Below are positions 1-9,209 of a DNA stretch of 64,000 nt, piece after piece (position 1 is the first letter of the stretch; each line of letters begins with the position of its first letter). The position numbers were made by a program, and so were the translations under genes. Where the stretch lies: contig AP019755.1 in assembly GCA_006742785.1 (NCBI GenBank), positions 2,108,001 through 2,172,000 of the forward strand, given 5' to 3'. The stretch is from Nitrosomonas stercoris (GTDB taxonomy: Bacteria > Pseudomonadota > Gammaproteobacteria > Burkholderiales > Nitrosomonadaceae). The notes beneath the pieces were generated by a model that made no database searches, was not told the origin of the DNA, and saw only the letters and a program-made list of their open reading frames with translations.

Positions 1-1831
1 CAAATCCATCATGGTGCTCAAAAATAATCTGCAATCGTTTACGTGCCAATTCAGACAACGGTTGTTGATATAACAAAATACAAACCCCAACTGCCGAGCC
101 TCGCCCAATGCGCCCGCGCAACTGGTGTAATTGCGATAGTCCCATGCGTTCGGCATGTTCAATTATCATGAGCGAAGCATTCGGCACATCCACTCCCACT
201 TCAATAACAGTCGTTGCCACTAATAAGTGTATTGTTCCTTGACTAAACTCGGCCATGATCTCTGATTTTTCATGGCTACTCAAGCGCCCATGGATCAAGG
301 CAATATTCAGCTCGGAAAAAATCTGACTTAATGTTTCATGGATTTCTATCGCTGTTTTTAGCTGTAGTACGTCAGACTCCTCAATTAATGGACATACCCA
401 ATATGCTTGACGTCCAGCTTCACAAGCTTCACGAATACGTGTAATCACCTCTGCACGTCGATGATTATCAATCAATCTGGTGATAACTGAAGATCTGCCT
501 GGAGGAAGCTGATCAATCACCGACACATCTAGATCAGCAAAATAGCTCATGGACAATGTGCGAGGAATAGGTGTAGCGCTCATCATCAGCTGATGGGGTG
601 TTATCTCACCCTCTCCACTCTTCATACGTAGCGCTAATCGCTGTCCTACGCCAAAACGATGTTGCTCATCGATAATGATCAATCCTAGTTGCTTGAATTG
701 TACCGATTCTTGAAAGAGTGCATGAGTACCAATGACAAGCAAAGCAGTACCACTTGCTACCTTTTCTAATGCTTGATTACGCTCACTTTTTTTCTGACTG
801 CCAGACAACCAAGCAATCATGATTCCAAGTGGAAGCAACCATTGCGATAATTTCTTGAAATGCTGCTCAGCCAAAATTTCAGTGGGCGCCATTACCGCTA
901 CTTGATAGCCACTTTCAATTGCTTGCAAAGCAGCCAGCGCAGCCACAACAGTTTTGCCACTACCTACATCCCCTTGTAACAATCGCTGCATTGGGTGGGG
1001 TTGGGCAAGATCTTTACTGATCTCAGCCGCTACTCGATGCTGTGCTTCCGTCAGGTCAAACGGTAATACTTCCAGCAGTTTTTTCGGCAAATTTATCTGA
1101 AGAGATAAAACGGGTGCTCGTTGGCTATGACGCTGCTGATAATGACTGCGTAACGAAAGCTGTTGTGCCAGCAATTCATCAAATTTGACGCGCCGCCAAG
1201 CCGGGTGAGTACGTTGTTGCAAACTGGCAATAGGTACCGTAGCGGGTGGATGATGCAATAACGACAAACTTTTCTCAAATGACGGCAACTGACAAGCTAA
1301 TAAAAATTTGTCAGGCAAAAGCTCTTGCACAAGCCGTTGATCACGCAGCCATTCAAAAGTCTGATTAATTACACGAACAAGCGTACGCTGCGATAAACCT
1401 GCGATCGTGGAATAAACAGGGGTAAAGGTTGTCGCCAAAGCCATGCTGTCTCGCACCACTCGACATTTTGGATGCACCATTTCCAATCCATGAAAGCCGG
1501 CGCGTACTTCACCCAACACACGTAACCGTACACCAGGAGACCAGGTGGTCAGCTGACTGGTGTAGAAATTGAAGAATCTCAAACCAAGCATGCCGGTATC
1601 ATCGTTTATCCGGCAAATCAACTGTCGTCGAGGACGTCCCAGCACTTCTTGCCCCACTACTATCCCTTCCACTTGCGCTGAACTTCCGGGAGCAAGCTCG
1701 CTAATAGCTGTCAGTTGCGTTTCATCCTCGTAGCGCAACGGCAAATGCAAAATTAGATCAAAATCACTCAGCAGCCCAAGTTTTTCCAGTTTATTGCGGA
1801 GTGTTTTATCCAGCGAATCAAAAAATTGCAC
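1..1831 (-). CDS. recG: ATP-dependent DNA helicase RecG (3' end beyond window)
   Basis: RecG is a superfamily 2 helicase that regresses stalled forks and branch-migrates recombination intermediates. Reading the minus strand gives one open frame to the window edge. It has an N-terminal wedge/OB region, then the P-loop QGDVGSGKTVVA, the DEQH box in IIDEQHRFGVGQR, motif III SATPIPRT, and the C-terminal helicase motifs TTVIEVGVDVPNA and QLRGRIGRG. The C-terminal end is missing because the window starts inside the gene. There is no ATG near the N-terminus. I chose GTG at 1831 (VQFFDSLDKTLRN); TTG at 1837 is also possible, and neither has a clear ribosome site. The gene starts 36 bases after the ridA stop, so the two may be cotranscribed. 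Confidence 0.95.
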   Translation of the reverse strand, partial: MQFFDSLDKTLRNKLEKLGLLSDFDLILHLPLRYEDETQLTAISELAPGSSAQVEGIVVGQEVLGRPRRQLICRINDDTGMLGLRFFNFYTSQLTTWSPGVRLRVLGEVRAGFHGLEMVHPKCRVVRDSMALATTFTPVYSTIAGLSQRTLVRVINQTFEWLRDQRLVQELLPDKFLLACQLPSFEKSLSLLHHPPATVPIASLQQRTHPAWRRVKFDELLAQQLSLRSHYQQRHSQRAPVLSLQINLPKKLLEVLPFDLTEAQHRVAAEISKDLAQPHPMQRLLQGDVGSGKTVVAALAALQAIESGYQVAVMAPTEILAEQHFKKLSQWLLPLGIMIAWLSGSQKKSERNQALEKVASGTALLVIGTHALFQESVQFKQLGLIIIDEQHRFGVGQRLALRMKSGEGEITPHQLMMSATPIPRTLSMSYFADLDVSVIDQLPPGRSSVITRLIDNHRRAEVITRIREACEAGRQAYWVCPLIEESDVLQLKTAIEIHETLSQIFSELNIALIHGRLSSHEKSEIMAEFSQGTIHLLVATTVIEVGVDVPNASLMIIEHAERMGLSQLHQLRGRIGRGSAVGVCILLYQQPLSELARKRLQIIFEHHDGF

Positions 1832-1866
1832 AGTCAACGAAAAATGAATACAAATGGAGTATAAAA

Positions 1867-2256
1867 CTACTCATCCAGTACCACGATTGCATCCATCTCC
1901 ACCAGCGCATCGCGTGGTAAAGTCGCCACACCAATGGTTGCCCGGGCTGGATAAGGTTGGCTAAAATACCTACCCATAATTTCATTAACCATCGCAAAAT
2001 TACCCAAATCAGTCAGATAAATATTCAGTTTTACAATATCATTCAGCCCTCCGCCACTGGCAATTACTACCTCTTGCAAATTGATAATCACTTGTTCTAT
2101 CTGCGCTTCAACGCCTGATACCATTTGCATAGTGACTGGATCCAGCCCGATCTGGCCGGAAAGATAAACAGTGTCTCCATGTGTTACACGGATAGCCTGA
2201 GAATAAGTACCAATGGCTTGAGGAGCTTTATTGGTGCTCACAACTGATTTATTCAT
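1867..2256 (-). CDS. ridA: RidA family enamine/imine deaminase
   Basis: This 129-residue protein has the full length of the RidA/YjgF/YER057c family, which hydrolyses reactive 2-aminoacrylate-type enamines released by PLP enzymes. Family marks include the N-terminal [12 protein letters not shown], the [11 protein letters not shown] strand and the C-terminal [20 protein letters not shown] block with its conserved arginine. A GAGG ribosome site lies just upstream of the ATG. It sits directly upstream of recG on the same strand and is divergent from murA. The family is clear, but the exact in vivo substrate cannot be read from the sequence. Confidence 0.93.
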   Translation of the reverse strand: MNKSVVSTNKAPQAIGTYSQAIRVTHGDTVYLSGQIGLDPVTMQMVSGVEAQIEQVIINLQEVVIASGGGLNDIVKLNIYLTDLGNFAMVNEIMGRYFSQPYPARATIGVATLPRDALVEMDAIVVLDE

Positions 2257-2345
2257 TTTGGATTCCTCAAATAATGTGATGGGCTAAAATATCTGCTGCC
2301 AGTGCCATTAGACAATTGCTTCAAATTTTAACCAAATATAAATCT

Positions 2346-3599
2346 ATGCAAAAACTTGTTATTCACGGTGGAAAAAAACTCCAGGGCGAAATTAGTATTT
2401 CCGGCGCTAAGAACGCAGCCCTGCCTTTGTTATGCACATCATTACTCACCGCAGAACCACTGATATTGCACAATATTCCGCAGCTTAAAGATGTCACAAC
2501 CATGCTCGCGCTACTCAAACAAATTGGAGTGAGCATTCTAGCAAATGACAACGGCACAGCAGAACTATCTGCCACTCACATTACTGACCCGTCCGCTTCA
2601 TACGACATGGTTAAAACTATGCGTGCCGCCATTCTGGTATTGGGGCCATTACTAGCCCGAACCGGACAAGCTTATATTTCCCTACCAGGTGGTTGTGCAA
2701 TCGGCGTGCGCCCGGTTGATCAACATATTAAAGGATTGCAGGCAATGGGCGCAGAAATTAGTATCGAACAGGGATATATTCGTGCTCAAGCTGATCGTCT
2801 TGCCGGCGCACATATTGTGATGGACATGGTGACCGTTACTGGCACAGAAAATCTGATGATGGCAGCCACGCTAGCATCTGGCACAACCGTTCTGGAAAAT
2901 GCAGCACGAGAACCTGAAGTGAATGATCTGGCCAACTGCCTGATCAATATGGGAGCAAAAATAGATGGTGTAGGTAGTAACACTATTGTGATTGAAGGAG
3001 TGAATCAGTTACATGGATGTTCGCATGCTGTTATGCCAGATCGCATCGAGACCGGCACATTTTTAACAGCCGCAACAGCTTGTGGAGGTGATATCACGCT
3101 CACCCAAACATGTGCTGATACGCTGGATGTTGTACTGGAGAAACTTGTTGAAACTGGTGCAGAAATTGAAACTGGCACAGATTGGGTTCACTTGCGTATG
3201 CGGAAACGTCCTCAAGCAATTAACCTGCGCACAGCCCCCTACCCTGCGTTTCCTACAGATATGCAGGCACAATTCATGGCCTTAAACTGCATCGCTGAAG
3301 GCACCGCCGTCATCACAGAAACGATCTTTGAAAACCGATTTATGCATGTGCAAGAACTCAAACGCCTTAATGCAGATATTCAGGTTGAAGGTAATACTGC
3401 AATTGTGCACGGTGTCCCGCAGCTTGATGGCGCCAACGTCATGGCTACTGATTTACGAGCTTCTGCCTGCCTAATTATCGCTGGGCTGGTTGCACAGGGG
3501 GAAACAACTGTTGATCGCATCTACCATCTGGATCGTGGTTATGAACAGATCGAGCTGAAATTAGCACAGCTCGGCGCCCAAATAAAGCGTGTGCGCTAA
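2346..3599 (+). CDS. murA: UDP-N-acetylglucosamine 1-carboxyvinyltransferase MurA
   Basis: MurA transfers enolpyruvate from PEP to UDP-GlcNAc, the first committed step of peptidoglycan synthesis in the cytoplasm. From the ATG at 2346 the protein is 417 residues, the usual length, and begins [12 protein letters not shown]. The open frame extends up to a TTG at 2316, but those ten extra residues do not belong to the family. Lys22 and Asn23 lie in SGAKNAALP. The catalytic cysteine is Cys117 in [11 protein letters not shown], so the enzyme should be fosfomycin-sensitive by family knowledge. The C-terminal [11 protein letters not shown] block is intact. It is divergent from ridA. Confidence 0.97.
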   Translation: MQKLVIHGGKKLQGEISISGAKNAALPLLCTSLLTAEPLILHNIPQLKDVTTMLALLKQIGVSILANDNGTAELSATHITDPSASYDMVKTMRAAILVLGPLLARTGQAYISLPGGCAIGVRPVDQHIKGLQAMGAEISIEQGYIRAQADRLAGAHIVMDMVTVTGTENLMMAATLASGTTVLENAAREPEVNDLANCLINMGAKIDGVGSNTIVIEGVNQLHGCSHAVMPDRIETGTFLTAATACGGDITLTQTCADTLDVVLEKLVETGAEIETGTDWVHLRMRKRPQAINLRTAPYPAFPTDMQAQFMALNCIAEGTAVITETIFENRFMHVQELKRLNADIQVEGNTAIVHGVPQLDGANVMATDLRASACLIIAGLVAQGETTVDRIYHLDRGYEQIELKLAQLGAQIKRVR

Positions 3600-3681
3600 A
3601 GAATGCTAGCATATATACAATGAGAACCAGCCAATTTGCGAATGATCCACTTTTGTTTAAATGAAACCATACTGACCCTAA

Positions 3682-4818
3682 TTATCCTAACACCTCTTCA
3701 ATTACTGTCAGATATTTTTTTATCACAATTTTTTCATCAAATTCCCGCTCCATCTTTTCCCTGCCGCGCAACCCCATGGCCGTACGTTTGGAGTGCGATA
3801 GCGCAACCATTTTGGAGATTTTGTCAGCAAGATCAACGGCATCTCGTGGCTTGCATAAATAGCCGTTCACACCGTCATCGACAACATCACGACAACCAAC
3901 TGAATCCGTTGTTACAATCGGACGCGCCATTGCAGCTGCTTCCAGCAGGGTGCGCGGAGTACCCTCTCGATAGTATGAAGGCAGAACAATACAATCTGCC
4001 TGTGCAATCTCTTCTGCCACGTTATCACTCACTCCCAGATAGTGAATGACTCCCTCTGCTATCCATTCATCCATCTGCTGGCGTGAAATAGCTGCCGGGT
4101 TCTGTACATCCAAAAAACCTAGCAAACAGAAATTTGCATCCAATCCCTGTTTTTTCAGAATACGTGCTGCCTCGACAAACTCTCCGACACCTTTATCCCA
4201 CAACATACGAGCAATCAGCAGAAAACGTAATGGCGTTTTACCAGATAAGGGTACGGGCGTAAAGCGATCAAGATCAACTCCAATACCGGGTAAACGATCA
4301 GCAACAGGCTTGGGAACAAGACCATCATCGATAAACAAAGCCATATCTTCATCATTTAGAAAATACGCTTTTGATGAGCGTAGTAAAGACATACGATATA
4401 ACCTACTAACAAGATGGGTTAGCCAGGTTTTTTGCATAAATACCGCACCCAGACCTTCAATCGTGTTAATTACTGGAATACCACGTGCATGAGCAGCCAA
4501 AGATCCATAAATATTCAGCTTGATCGTGTATCCCAGGCAAATTGCCGGGCTTTCCTTACGTAACAATCGCAGAAAACGCAAAAAAAACAATAGGTCACGC
4601 CCCGGATGCGTTCCTTTGTTGTCCATAGATAGTGGTACATAGCGGCAACCCAATTCTGTCAGCTGCGGAGCATATTCATCTGATGGCGCAACCGCCACCA
4701 CCTCATATCCTGCTGCAACCAGACCTCGAATCAAGCCGACACGAAAATTCACCAGATTCCATGTCGCATTAGCTGCGACCAATATTTTTCTATTTATGCT
4801 ACTCACATTTCCCTTCAA
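3682..4818 (-). CDS. glycosyltransferase family 4 (PglA-like)
   Basis: This is a 378-residue GT-B glycosyltransferase that probably adds one sugar to a lipid-linked oligosaccharide at the inner membrane. The N-terminal half has the block TIKLNIYGSLAA followed by INTIEGLGAVF, typical of the subgroup containing Campylobacter PglA. The C-terminal GT1 domain carries RMLWDKGVGEFVEAA and the nucleotide-sugar binding EGTPRTLLEAAAMARPIV, with the conserved E-x7-E pair. It is the last gene of the minus-strand polysaccharide operon. The gap to the previous gene (start side, 4842) is 23 bases. Donor and acceptor sugars cannot be deduced. Confidence 0.88.
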   Translation of the reverse strand: MKGNVSSINRKILVAANATWNLVNFRVGLIRGLVAAGYEVVAVAPSDEYAPQLTELGCRYVPLSMDNKGTHPGRDLLFFLRFLRLLRKESPAICLGYTIKLNIYGSLAAHARGIPVINTIEGLGAVFMQKTWLTHLVSRLYRMSLLRSSKAYFLNDEDMALFIDDGLVPKPVADRLPGIGVDLDRFTPVPLSGKTPLRFLLIARMLWDKGVGEFVEAARILKKQGLDANFCLLGFLDVQNPAAISRQQMDEWIAEGVIHYLGVSDNVAEEIAQADCIVLPSYYREGTPRTLLEAAAMARPIVTTDSVGCRDVVDDGVNGYLCKPRDAVDLADKISKMVALSHSKRTAMGLRGREKMEREFDEKIVIKKYLTVIEEVLG

Positions 4819-4841
4819 TTTATCTGAAATTCATAAAATTC

Positions 4842-5966
4842 TTATTCCACAACTACATTCCATGCCAAGTGGTAATTTCTGATCATACGATCCAAGCTGA
4901 AAAGATCTTCCACCCGTTGTCGTGCAGCAGTACAACGCACCTGCCAGGCTACCTCATTCTGCATAGCTGCACGCGTCTGCAGCAAGACATCAGCGAGTGC
5001 TTCCGGATTTTTGGGTGGCACCACCCAGCCAGTCTCGCCAACAATTACAGCCGCATCCCCGACATCTGTCACCACCGCCGGTGTACCACAAGCCATCGCC
5101 TCCGCCACTACGTTGGGAAATGCTTCACTGGAACTGGATAGCACATGCACATCCAGCGCATTCATCACATCAGGTATATCCATGCGCTGCCCCAATAGCT
5201 TCACTTCACCAGCCAGATCCAGCTCTGTCAGCCAGGCCATCAACTGCGCATTATTCTGATCCAGGCCACGGCCAGCCAACACACAGCAAAAGTCCACACC
5301 ATGTAATTTGATAATTGCAAGCGCATCCAGCAAATTTTTATGATCTTTCAGTGGATCAAACCGCCCTATCATACCGATCAGCCAACGATCCCCCACATTC
5401 CACCCCACACGCAGCCGTACCCGCGCCTCTCTATCTATACCAAAACGAACCAGATCATAACCATTGGGAATTACTCGCAACTTATCTGCCGCATAACCCA
5501 GATCACGATGTACTTCCAGAGCCTTTTGTGCACAACAGATGATGGTCGAGGGTACTCGGGAACTAATACGGGCACACAATTTGGCTACCCAGATGGTGGA
5601 ACGCCTGGACTTTTCTATATCCAGGGTAGAATGGCGAATACCCCAGAATACCTGCCTTACACCAGCGAAGCGGGCAACCACTCCCCCAACCAGATCAGCG
5701 TGATACATCCACGTTTGCACCACTTGCGGACGAACCTGACGCAGCAACCGCCACAATTGCCATAGCCCACCAAATGTAACCCGACCTCGCGGCATGTTCA
5801 TACAAAACACTGGTACCCCAGCTTTACGTAATAAAGAACCGTATTTGCCCTCGTCCATCATTGAAACGACATGATGTTTGATAGTTTTATCATTAACACA
5901 AAGACGGTACAGAACAGCTTCCGCCCCCCCATCGTTAAGGCCAGAAATAATATGAATAACTTTCAC
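4842..5966 (-). CDS. glycosyltransferase family 4
   Basis: This is a 374-residue GT-B retaining glycosyltransferase. The N-terminus MKVIHIISGLNDGGAEAVL is the usual glycine-rich acceptor-domain start of GT4 enzymes. The donor domain has IGRFDPLKDHKNLLDA and, near the C-terminus, SSEAFPNVVAEAMACGTPAVVT with the E-x7-E motif. It lies in the same operon as two other GT4 enzymes, the polymerase and the flippase, which supports a role in building the repeat unit of a surface polysaccharide. Substrate specificity is unknown. Confidence 0.88.
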   Translation of the reverse strand: MKVIHIISGLNDGGAEAVLYRLCVNDKTIKHHVVSMMDEGKYGSLLRKAGVPVFCMNMPRGRVTFGGLWQLWRLLRQVRPQVVQTWMYHADLVGGVVARFAGVRQVFWGIRHSTLDIEKSRRSTIWVAKLCARISSRVPSTIICCAQKALEVHRDLGYAADKLRVIPNGYDLVRFGIDREARVRLRVGWNVGDRWLIGMIGRFDPLKDHKNLLDALAIIKLHGVDFCCVLAGRGLDQNNAQLMAWLTELDLAGEVKLLGQRMDIPDVMNALDVHVLSSSSEAFPNVVAEAMACGTPAVVTDVGDAAVIVGETGWVVPPKNPEALADVLLQTRAAMQNEVAWQVRCTAARQRVEDLFSLDRMIRNYHLAWNVVVE

Positions 5967-6055
5967 TAATTACTCAATACACGAAGCTATATAACTATCA
6001 AGACACGACATAATCTGAAAACACCACAATAGTCCATTTGTATATTCGACCGATT

Positions 6056-7066
6056 TCAAACTCCAAAACCTAACCACGGCTGGTCAAAACGAAGAGCATA
6101 AGAAAATACAGAATAAAAAAGTATCGAAGATAAAAACGCCAATTTTCCCCATCCCTTCATAGTTAAGCCGGCTAATAACACGATAAATAAAGTGCTCTCA
6201 AAAACCCTTCCGGAAACCTCAATAAAGAAATATGCACACAGATAAAAAATAAGCACAAATACTTCAAAGGAATATCTCTTTATAAAGCTCGCCCCCTGAA
6301 AAATAAAAACAAACAGAATTGTCAGCCAAAATATAAATCCCAACCCACTGATCCCCTCTGCAGAAAAAGCATATTCATTTGCTTGCCTCGCTCCTACAGC
6401 TGCTGCCAGATACCCGACAGACAGAGTAAACAGCAGACCAGCAACAAAAAAAACTGAGATACGTAAAACACCAGATAACCTGAGCCGTGTCGTGAATTTA
6501 TTCAGTACTAAAAGAATCAACACAAAGAAAAAAGATGCATGAATAAAGGGTGTCAACATCATCACCATCCAGCGCTTCTTACCGCCCACCAGAGTCCAGC
6601 CAATAAAAAAAATGGATATGGCTACCCCTTGCCGCAAGTGAATAATATAGTTTTTAACTATTTGGGGCACAAACAGAAACAGAACCAGCCACACAATATT
6701 GCCCGGATCTTTCCTCAGAAACAGGAAGGAAAATGTTGTTGCCGACATAAATATATAAAACCGGATTGCCTGCTCCGGCTCAAACACCTGTTTCATCAGT
6801 GTGTTCAATAATAACCAAAGCGGTTCATTGGCAAACAGTGTCAGCAGGCCGGCTGATGCATTAATACTAAGAATAATGTCACTATTTAAGACATAGTTCA
6901 GATAGTTATCACGATCTTTAAATACATCGATCGGGAAATTTGCCAATACCAGCCCGTACGATACAGCTAGAACCAAAGTCAAGGGCAACCATCTCTTGGA
7001 TTTACTGACAGGATTTTTTATAACGACTTGGGTCTCGACTTTAACCTCTGCTACAGCTACTGACAT
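6056..7066 (-). CDS. EpsG/Wzy-type polysaccharide polymerase
   Basis: This is a 336-residue polytopic membrane protein with about ten hydrophobic segments and a short cytoplasmic N-terminus. The pattern of a DRDNYLNYV loop after the first membrane segment, the segment KNYIIHLRQGVAISIFFIGW with its loop arginine, and FIHASFFFVL with its histidine is characteristic of the EpsG family of repeat-unit polymerases. It overlaps the upstream glycosyltransferase by ten bases, so translation is probably coupled. Its position in an operon with a flippase and three glycosyltransferases supports a Wzy role. The region is visibly richer in A+T than the neighbouring glycosyltransferase genes, as is common for Wzy genes. 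Confidence 0.8.
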   Translation of the reverse strand: MSVAVAEVKVETQVVIKNPVSKSKRWLPLTLVLAVSYGLVLANFPIDVFKDRDNYLNYVLNSDIILSINASAGLLTLFANEPLWLLLNTLMKQVFEPEQAIRFYIFMSATTFSFLFLRKDPGNIVWLVLFLFVPQIVKNYIIHLRQGVAISIFFIGWTLVGGKKRWMVMMLTPFIHASFFFVLILLVLNKFTTRLRLSGVLRISVFFVAGLLFTLSVGYLAAAVGARQANEYAFSAEGISGLGFIFWLTILFVFIFQGASFIKRYSFEVFVLIFYLCAYFFIEVSGRVFESTLFIVLLAGLTMKGWGKLAFLSSILFYSVFSYALRFDQPWLGFGV

Positions 7067-8160
7067 AGTTTCTCCAATAGCTTTAGATACGCACTTACTG
7101 CCAACTCTCGTTTAAAATTATCGGCACGCTGGCGTACATCAAACAACTGATCACCTGGCGTTTCCAGCGCGGCAACCATTGCTTCTGCCAATGCCTCTTT
7201 ATCCCCCACCGGTACCAACCTTCCCCACTTCTCCCCCTCTAGAATCTCATCCGGTCCACTCGGGCAATCAGTACTCACTACAGCGGCACCACAAGCCATT
7301 GCCTGAATCAGTACATTTGGCAACCCCTCCCATCTGGAAGACAGCACAAACAACCGCACACGGCTCATCCATGCGAAAGGGTTATCAGCAAACCCTGGAA
7401 GCTGGACGTTATCCTGTACTCCAAGGGACGCTACCAGCTGTTCCAGCTCCGCACGCAACTCTCCTTCTCCCAGGATTACAAGACGGCAGTCACGCACAGT
7501 ACGTACTTGGGCAAAAGCATGGATCAGAGTAGAAAAATCTTTTTGTGGTGTAAGCCTTCCTACGCCCAGAATAACAGGGGGTTTACCCTCTCCCAGCCAA
7601 GGATGTTCCAGCGGCATCCTGGATTTTTCGATCAATTCTGGTGTTACCACCGGGTTGAAAATTACAGATATCCGATCACGCGGCAGGTTGATGGCATTTG
7701 CCAGATCATCCGCTACACCTCCGGATACTGCCGTCACCCCATCTGTTTTACGATAGGCCCATCGCATCATGTGTAACACCACACGCGAACGCAAATTTTT
7801 TGAAGAGCTGCCGGATAATGAAACATTGTTACGTTCGCTCACTACCAGACGGGCAGGCACTCCAGCCAGCATTCTCGCCACGACAGCAATCACATTGGCA
7901 TGATTGAGCGCGGATAGCATCGCTTGAGGTCGCTCCCGGCGCAAGTATCGTACCAAGCCAGGCAAACTAGTCAGTACCCGATTGGACTGCAAATCCACGA
8001 TACGCACTCCGGGTGAAACTTCAGAAAGATAAGGGCCCTCAGCACGGACCAGAACCAGATCCACCTTCAACCCTCGATCGGCAAAACCATTGGCCAGTGT
8101 AGCCATAGCCCGCTCAGCGCCACCACCACGCAGAGATGGAAGGTATATGGCGATATGCAT
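7057..8160 (-). CDS. glycosyltransferase family 4
   Basis: This is a 367-residue GT-B glycosyltransferase. The N-terminus IYLPSLRGGGAERAMATLA carries the glycine-rich motif of the acceptor domain. The donor domain shows GVGRLTPQKDFSTLI, the SSRWEGLPNVLIQAMACGA block with E-x7-(Q/E), and a short C-terminal helix. It resembles the subgroup with GalNAc and glucosyl transferases of O-antigen clusters. The ATG overlaps the stop of the upstream ATP-grasp gene by one base (TGATG), and an AGAGGAG ribosome site lies in front. The 3' end overlaps the polymerase gene by ten bases, so it is embedded in a tightly coupled operon. Confidence 0.88.
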   Translation of the reverse strand: MHIAIYLPSLRGGGAERAMATLANGFADRGLKVDLVLVRAEGPYLSEVSPGVRIVDLQSNRVLTSLPGLVRYLRRERPQAMLSALNHANVIAVVARMLAGVPARLVVSERNNVSLSGSSSKNLRSRVVLHMMRWAYRKTDGVTAVSGGVADDLANAINLPRDRISVIFNPVVTPELIEKSRMPLEHPWLGEGKPPVILGVGRLTPQKDFSTLIHAFAQVRTVRDCRLVILGEGELRAELEQLVASLGVQDNVQLPGFADNPFAWMSRVRLFVLSSRWEGLPNVLIQAMACGAAVVSTDCPSGPDEILEGEKWGRLVPVGDKEALAEAMVAALETPGDQLFDVRQRADNFKRELAVSAYLKLLEKLCQ

Positions 8161-9194
8161 CAGCTCCTCTCTACCGAAGACACGATCAGATCATCCACCA
8201 TGAAATCTTCAGGATGGAAACTTCCCTCTACCCACGTCATGTCATTTCTCCAGTAACCGGGACAGGATAAATAACCGTGAGATGCAAATGCATAACTCAT
8301 CTCTACAACCAACGGGCTACCATCAGAAAAAATAAAGTCCAGAACAAGAGATTGCGATCTGGTTTTTTTTGCCAGATCAAATGTCATCCTGATACAAGCT
8401 TCGGGAATCAATTCCGGGTCATACAGAATTTTTCCACTTCCGGATGCTCTGAAATCCCCTTCACGTACCATCCTTTTGATACCAAATGCCCTTTTTCCTA
8501 TGGCTATTACACGAATATCGGAATCGTTATCAGGAACAAAATCTTGGAAATAGGCATAATTTCTTTGAACTGGCAAACGTTCAAGGGTAGGGTTCTTAAT
8601 CAGTGCACGAAAGATCCCTCTGGAGATATTGAAAAAAGAAATAAAAGTCTTGTCTCTTTTAAACTGCCACCAGCGCTCACTCAGCGCGTTCCAGCGCGAA
8701 ACCGGTGGAAAACCGGTGGAAAAAGCTTTATTAATAAGCCTTTCTGCTTTGTTTATATCGTTCACCAGAAAAACATTGCTGCTTCCAGCCCCCCCCCTCA
8801 ACTTGAAAACCTTCGGGTACTTCGTCATCCCGGCCCACTCCAGCGCTGTAGTCCGATCAAGAAAAACGTAACTCGTAACCATAGGAACCCCTAAAGCTTC
8901 CATCAGGTATTTTTGTGTGACTTTGTCATCAAAGTGCCAACAGGTTTCAGAATTCGGGAAAACTCGAATTCCCATAGACTCCACAGCTTTTATCAAACCG
9001 CGTGCGATCAACATATCTTCAGCATAAGTCTGACTCCAGTTCCACATCAGAAACGAACAATCAGCCAATTCTTCAATGATATTGGAGGAATGACAATCAA
9101 CCGTTTTGTATGGAATATTCTTTTGTTGGCAATACTCGATCCAACGATCACTGAAACCTCCTGAGCGTGCATGTATGGCTATCTTTCCTTTCAT
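8160..9194 (-). CDS. ATP-grasp domain protein in polysaccharide operon
   Basis: This 344-residue soluble protein has an ATP-grasp fold signature. An N-terminal pre-ATP domain ends in FPNSETCWHFDDKVTQKYLM. It is followed by YPKVFKLRGGAGSSNVFLV, the P-loop-like glycine-rich nucleotide loop, then DSDIRVIAIGKRAFGIKRM and the metal-binding LVLDFIFSDGSPLVVEMSY. ATP-grasp enzymes activate a carboxylate as an acyl phosphate and ligate it to an amine or thiol. In this operon the likely job is to attach an amino acid or amide to a sugar carboxylate, or to make an unusual precursor; that is inference. The gene sits between flippase and glycosyltransferase, with a one-base overlap downstream. Confidence 0.75.
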   Translation of the reverse strand: MKGKIAIHARSGGFSDRWIEYCQQKNIPYKTVDCHSSNIIEELADCSFLMWNWSQTYAEDMLIARGLIKAVESMGIRVFPNSETCWHFDDKVTQKYLMEALGVPMVTSYVFLDRTTALEWAGMTKYPKVFKLRGGAGSSNVFLVNDINKAERLINKAFSTGFPPVSRWNALSERWWQFKRDKTFISFFNISRGIFRALIKNPTLERLPVQRNYAYFQDFVPDNDSDIRVIAIGKRAFGIKRMVREGDFRASGSGKILYDPELIPEACIRMTFDLAKKTRSQSLVLDFIFSDGSPLVVEMSYAFASHGYLSCPGYWRNDMTWVEGSFHPEDFMVDDLIVSSVERS

Positions 9195-9209
9195 ACCAGA
9201 TCTCCAGCG

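Noticed and set aside
3636-4049. 137-codon plus-strand frame after murA
   Set aside because: It overlaps the 3' end of the glycosyltransferase on the other strand and resembles no protein family.
8277-8894. 205-codon plus-strand frame
   Set aside because: It is antisense to the ATP-grasp gene, has no ribosome site, and its composition follows the gene on the other strand.
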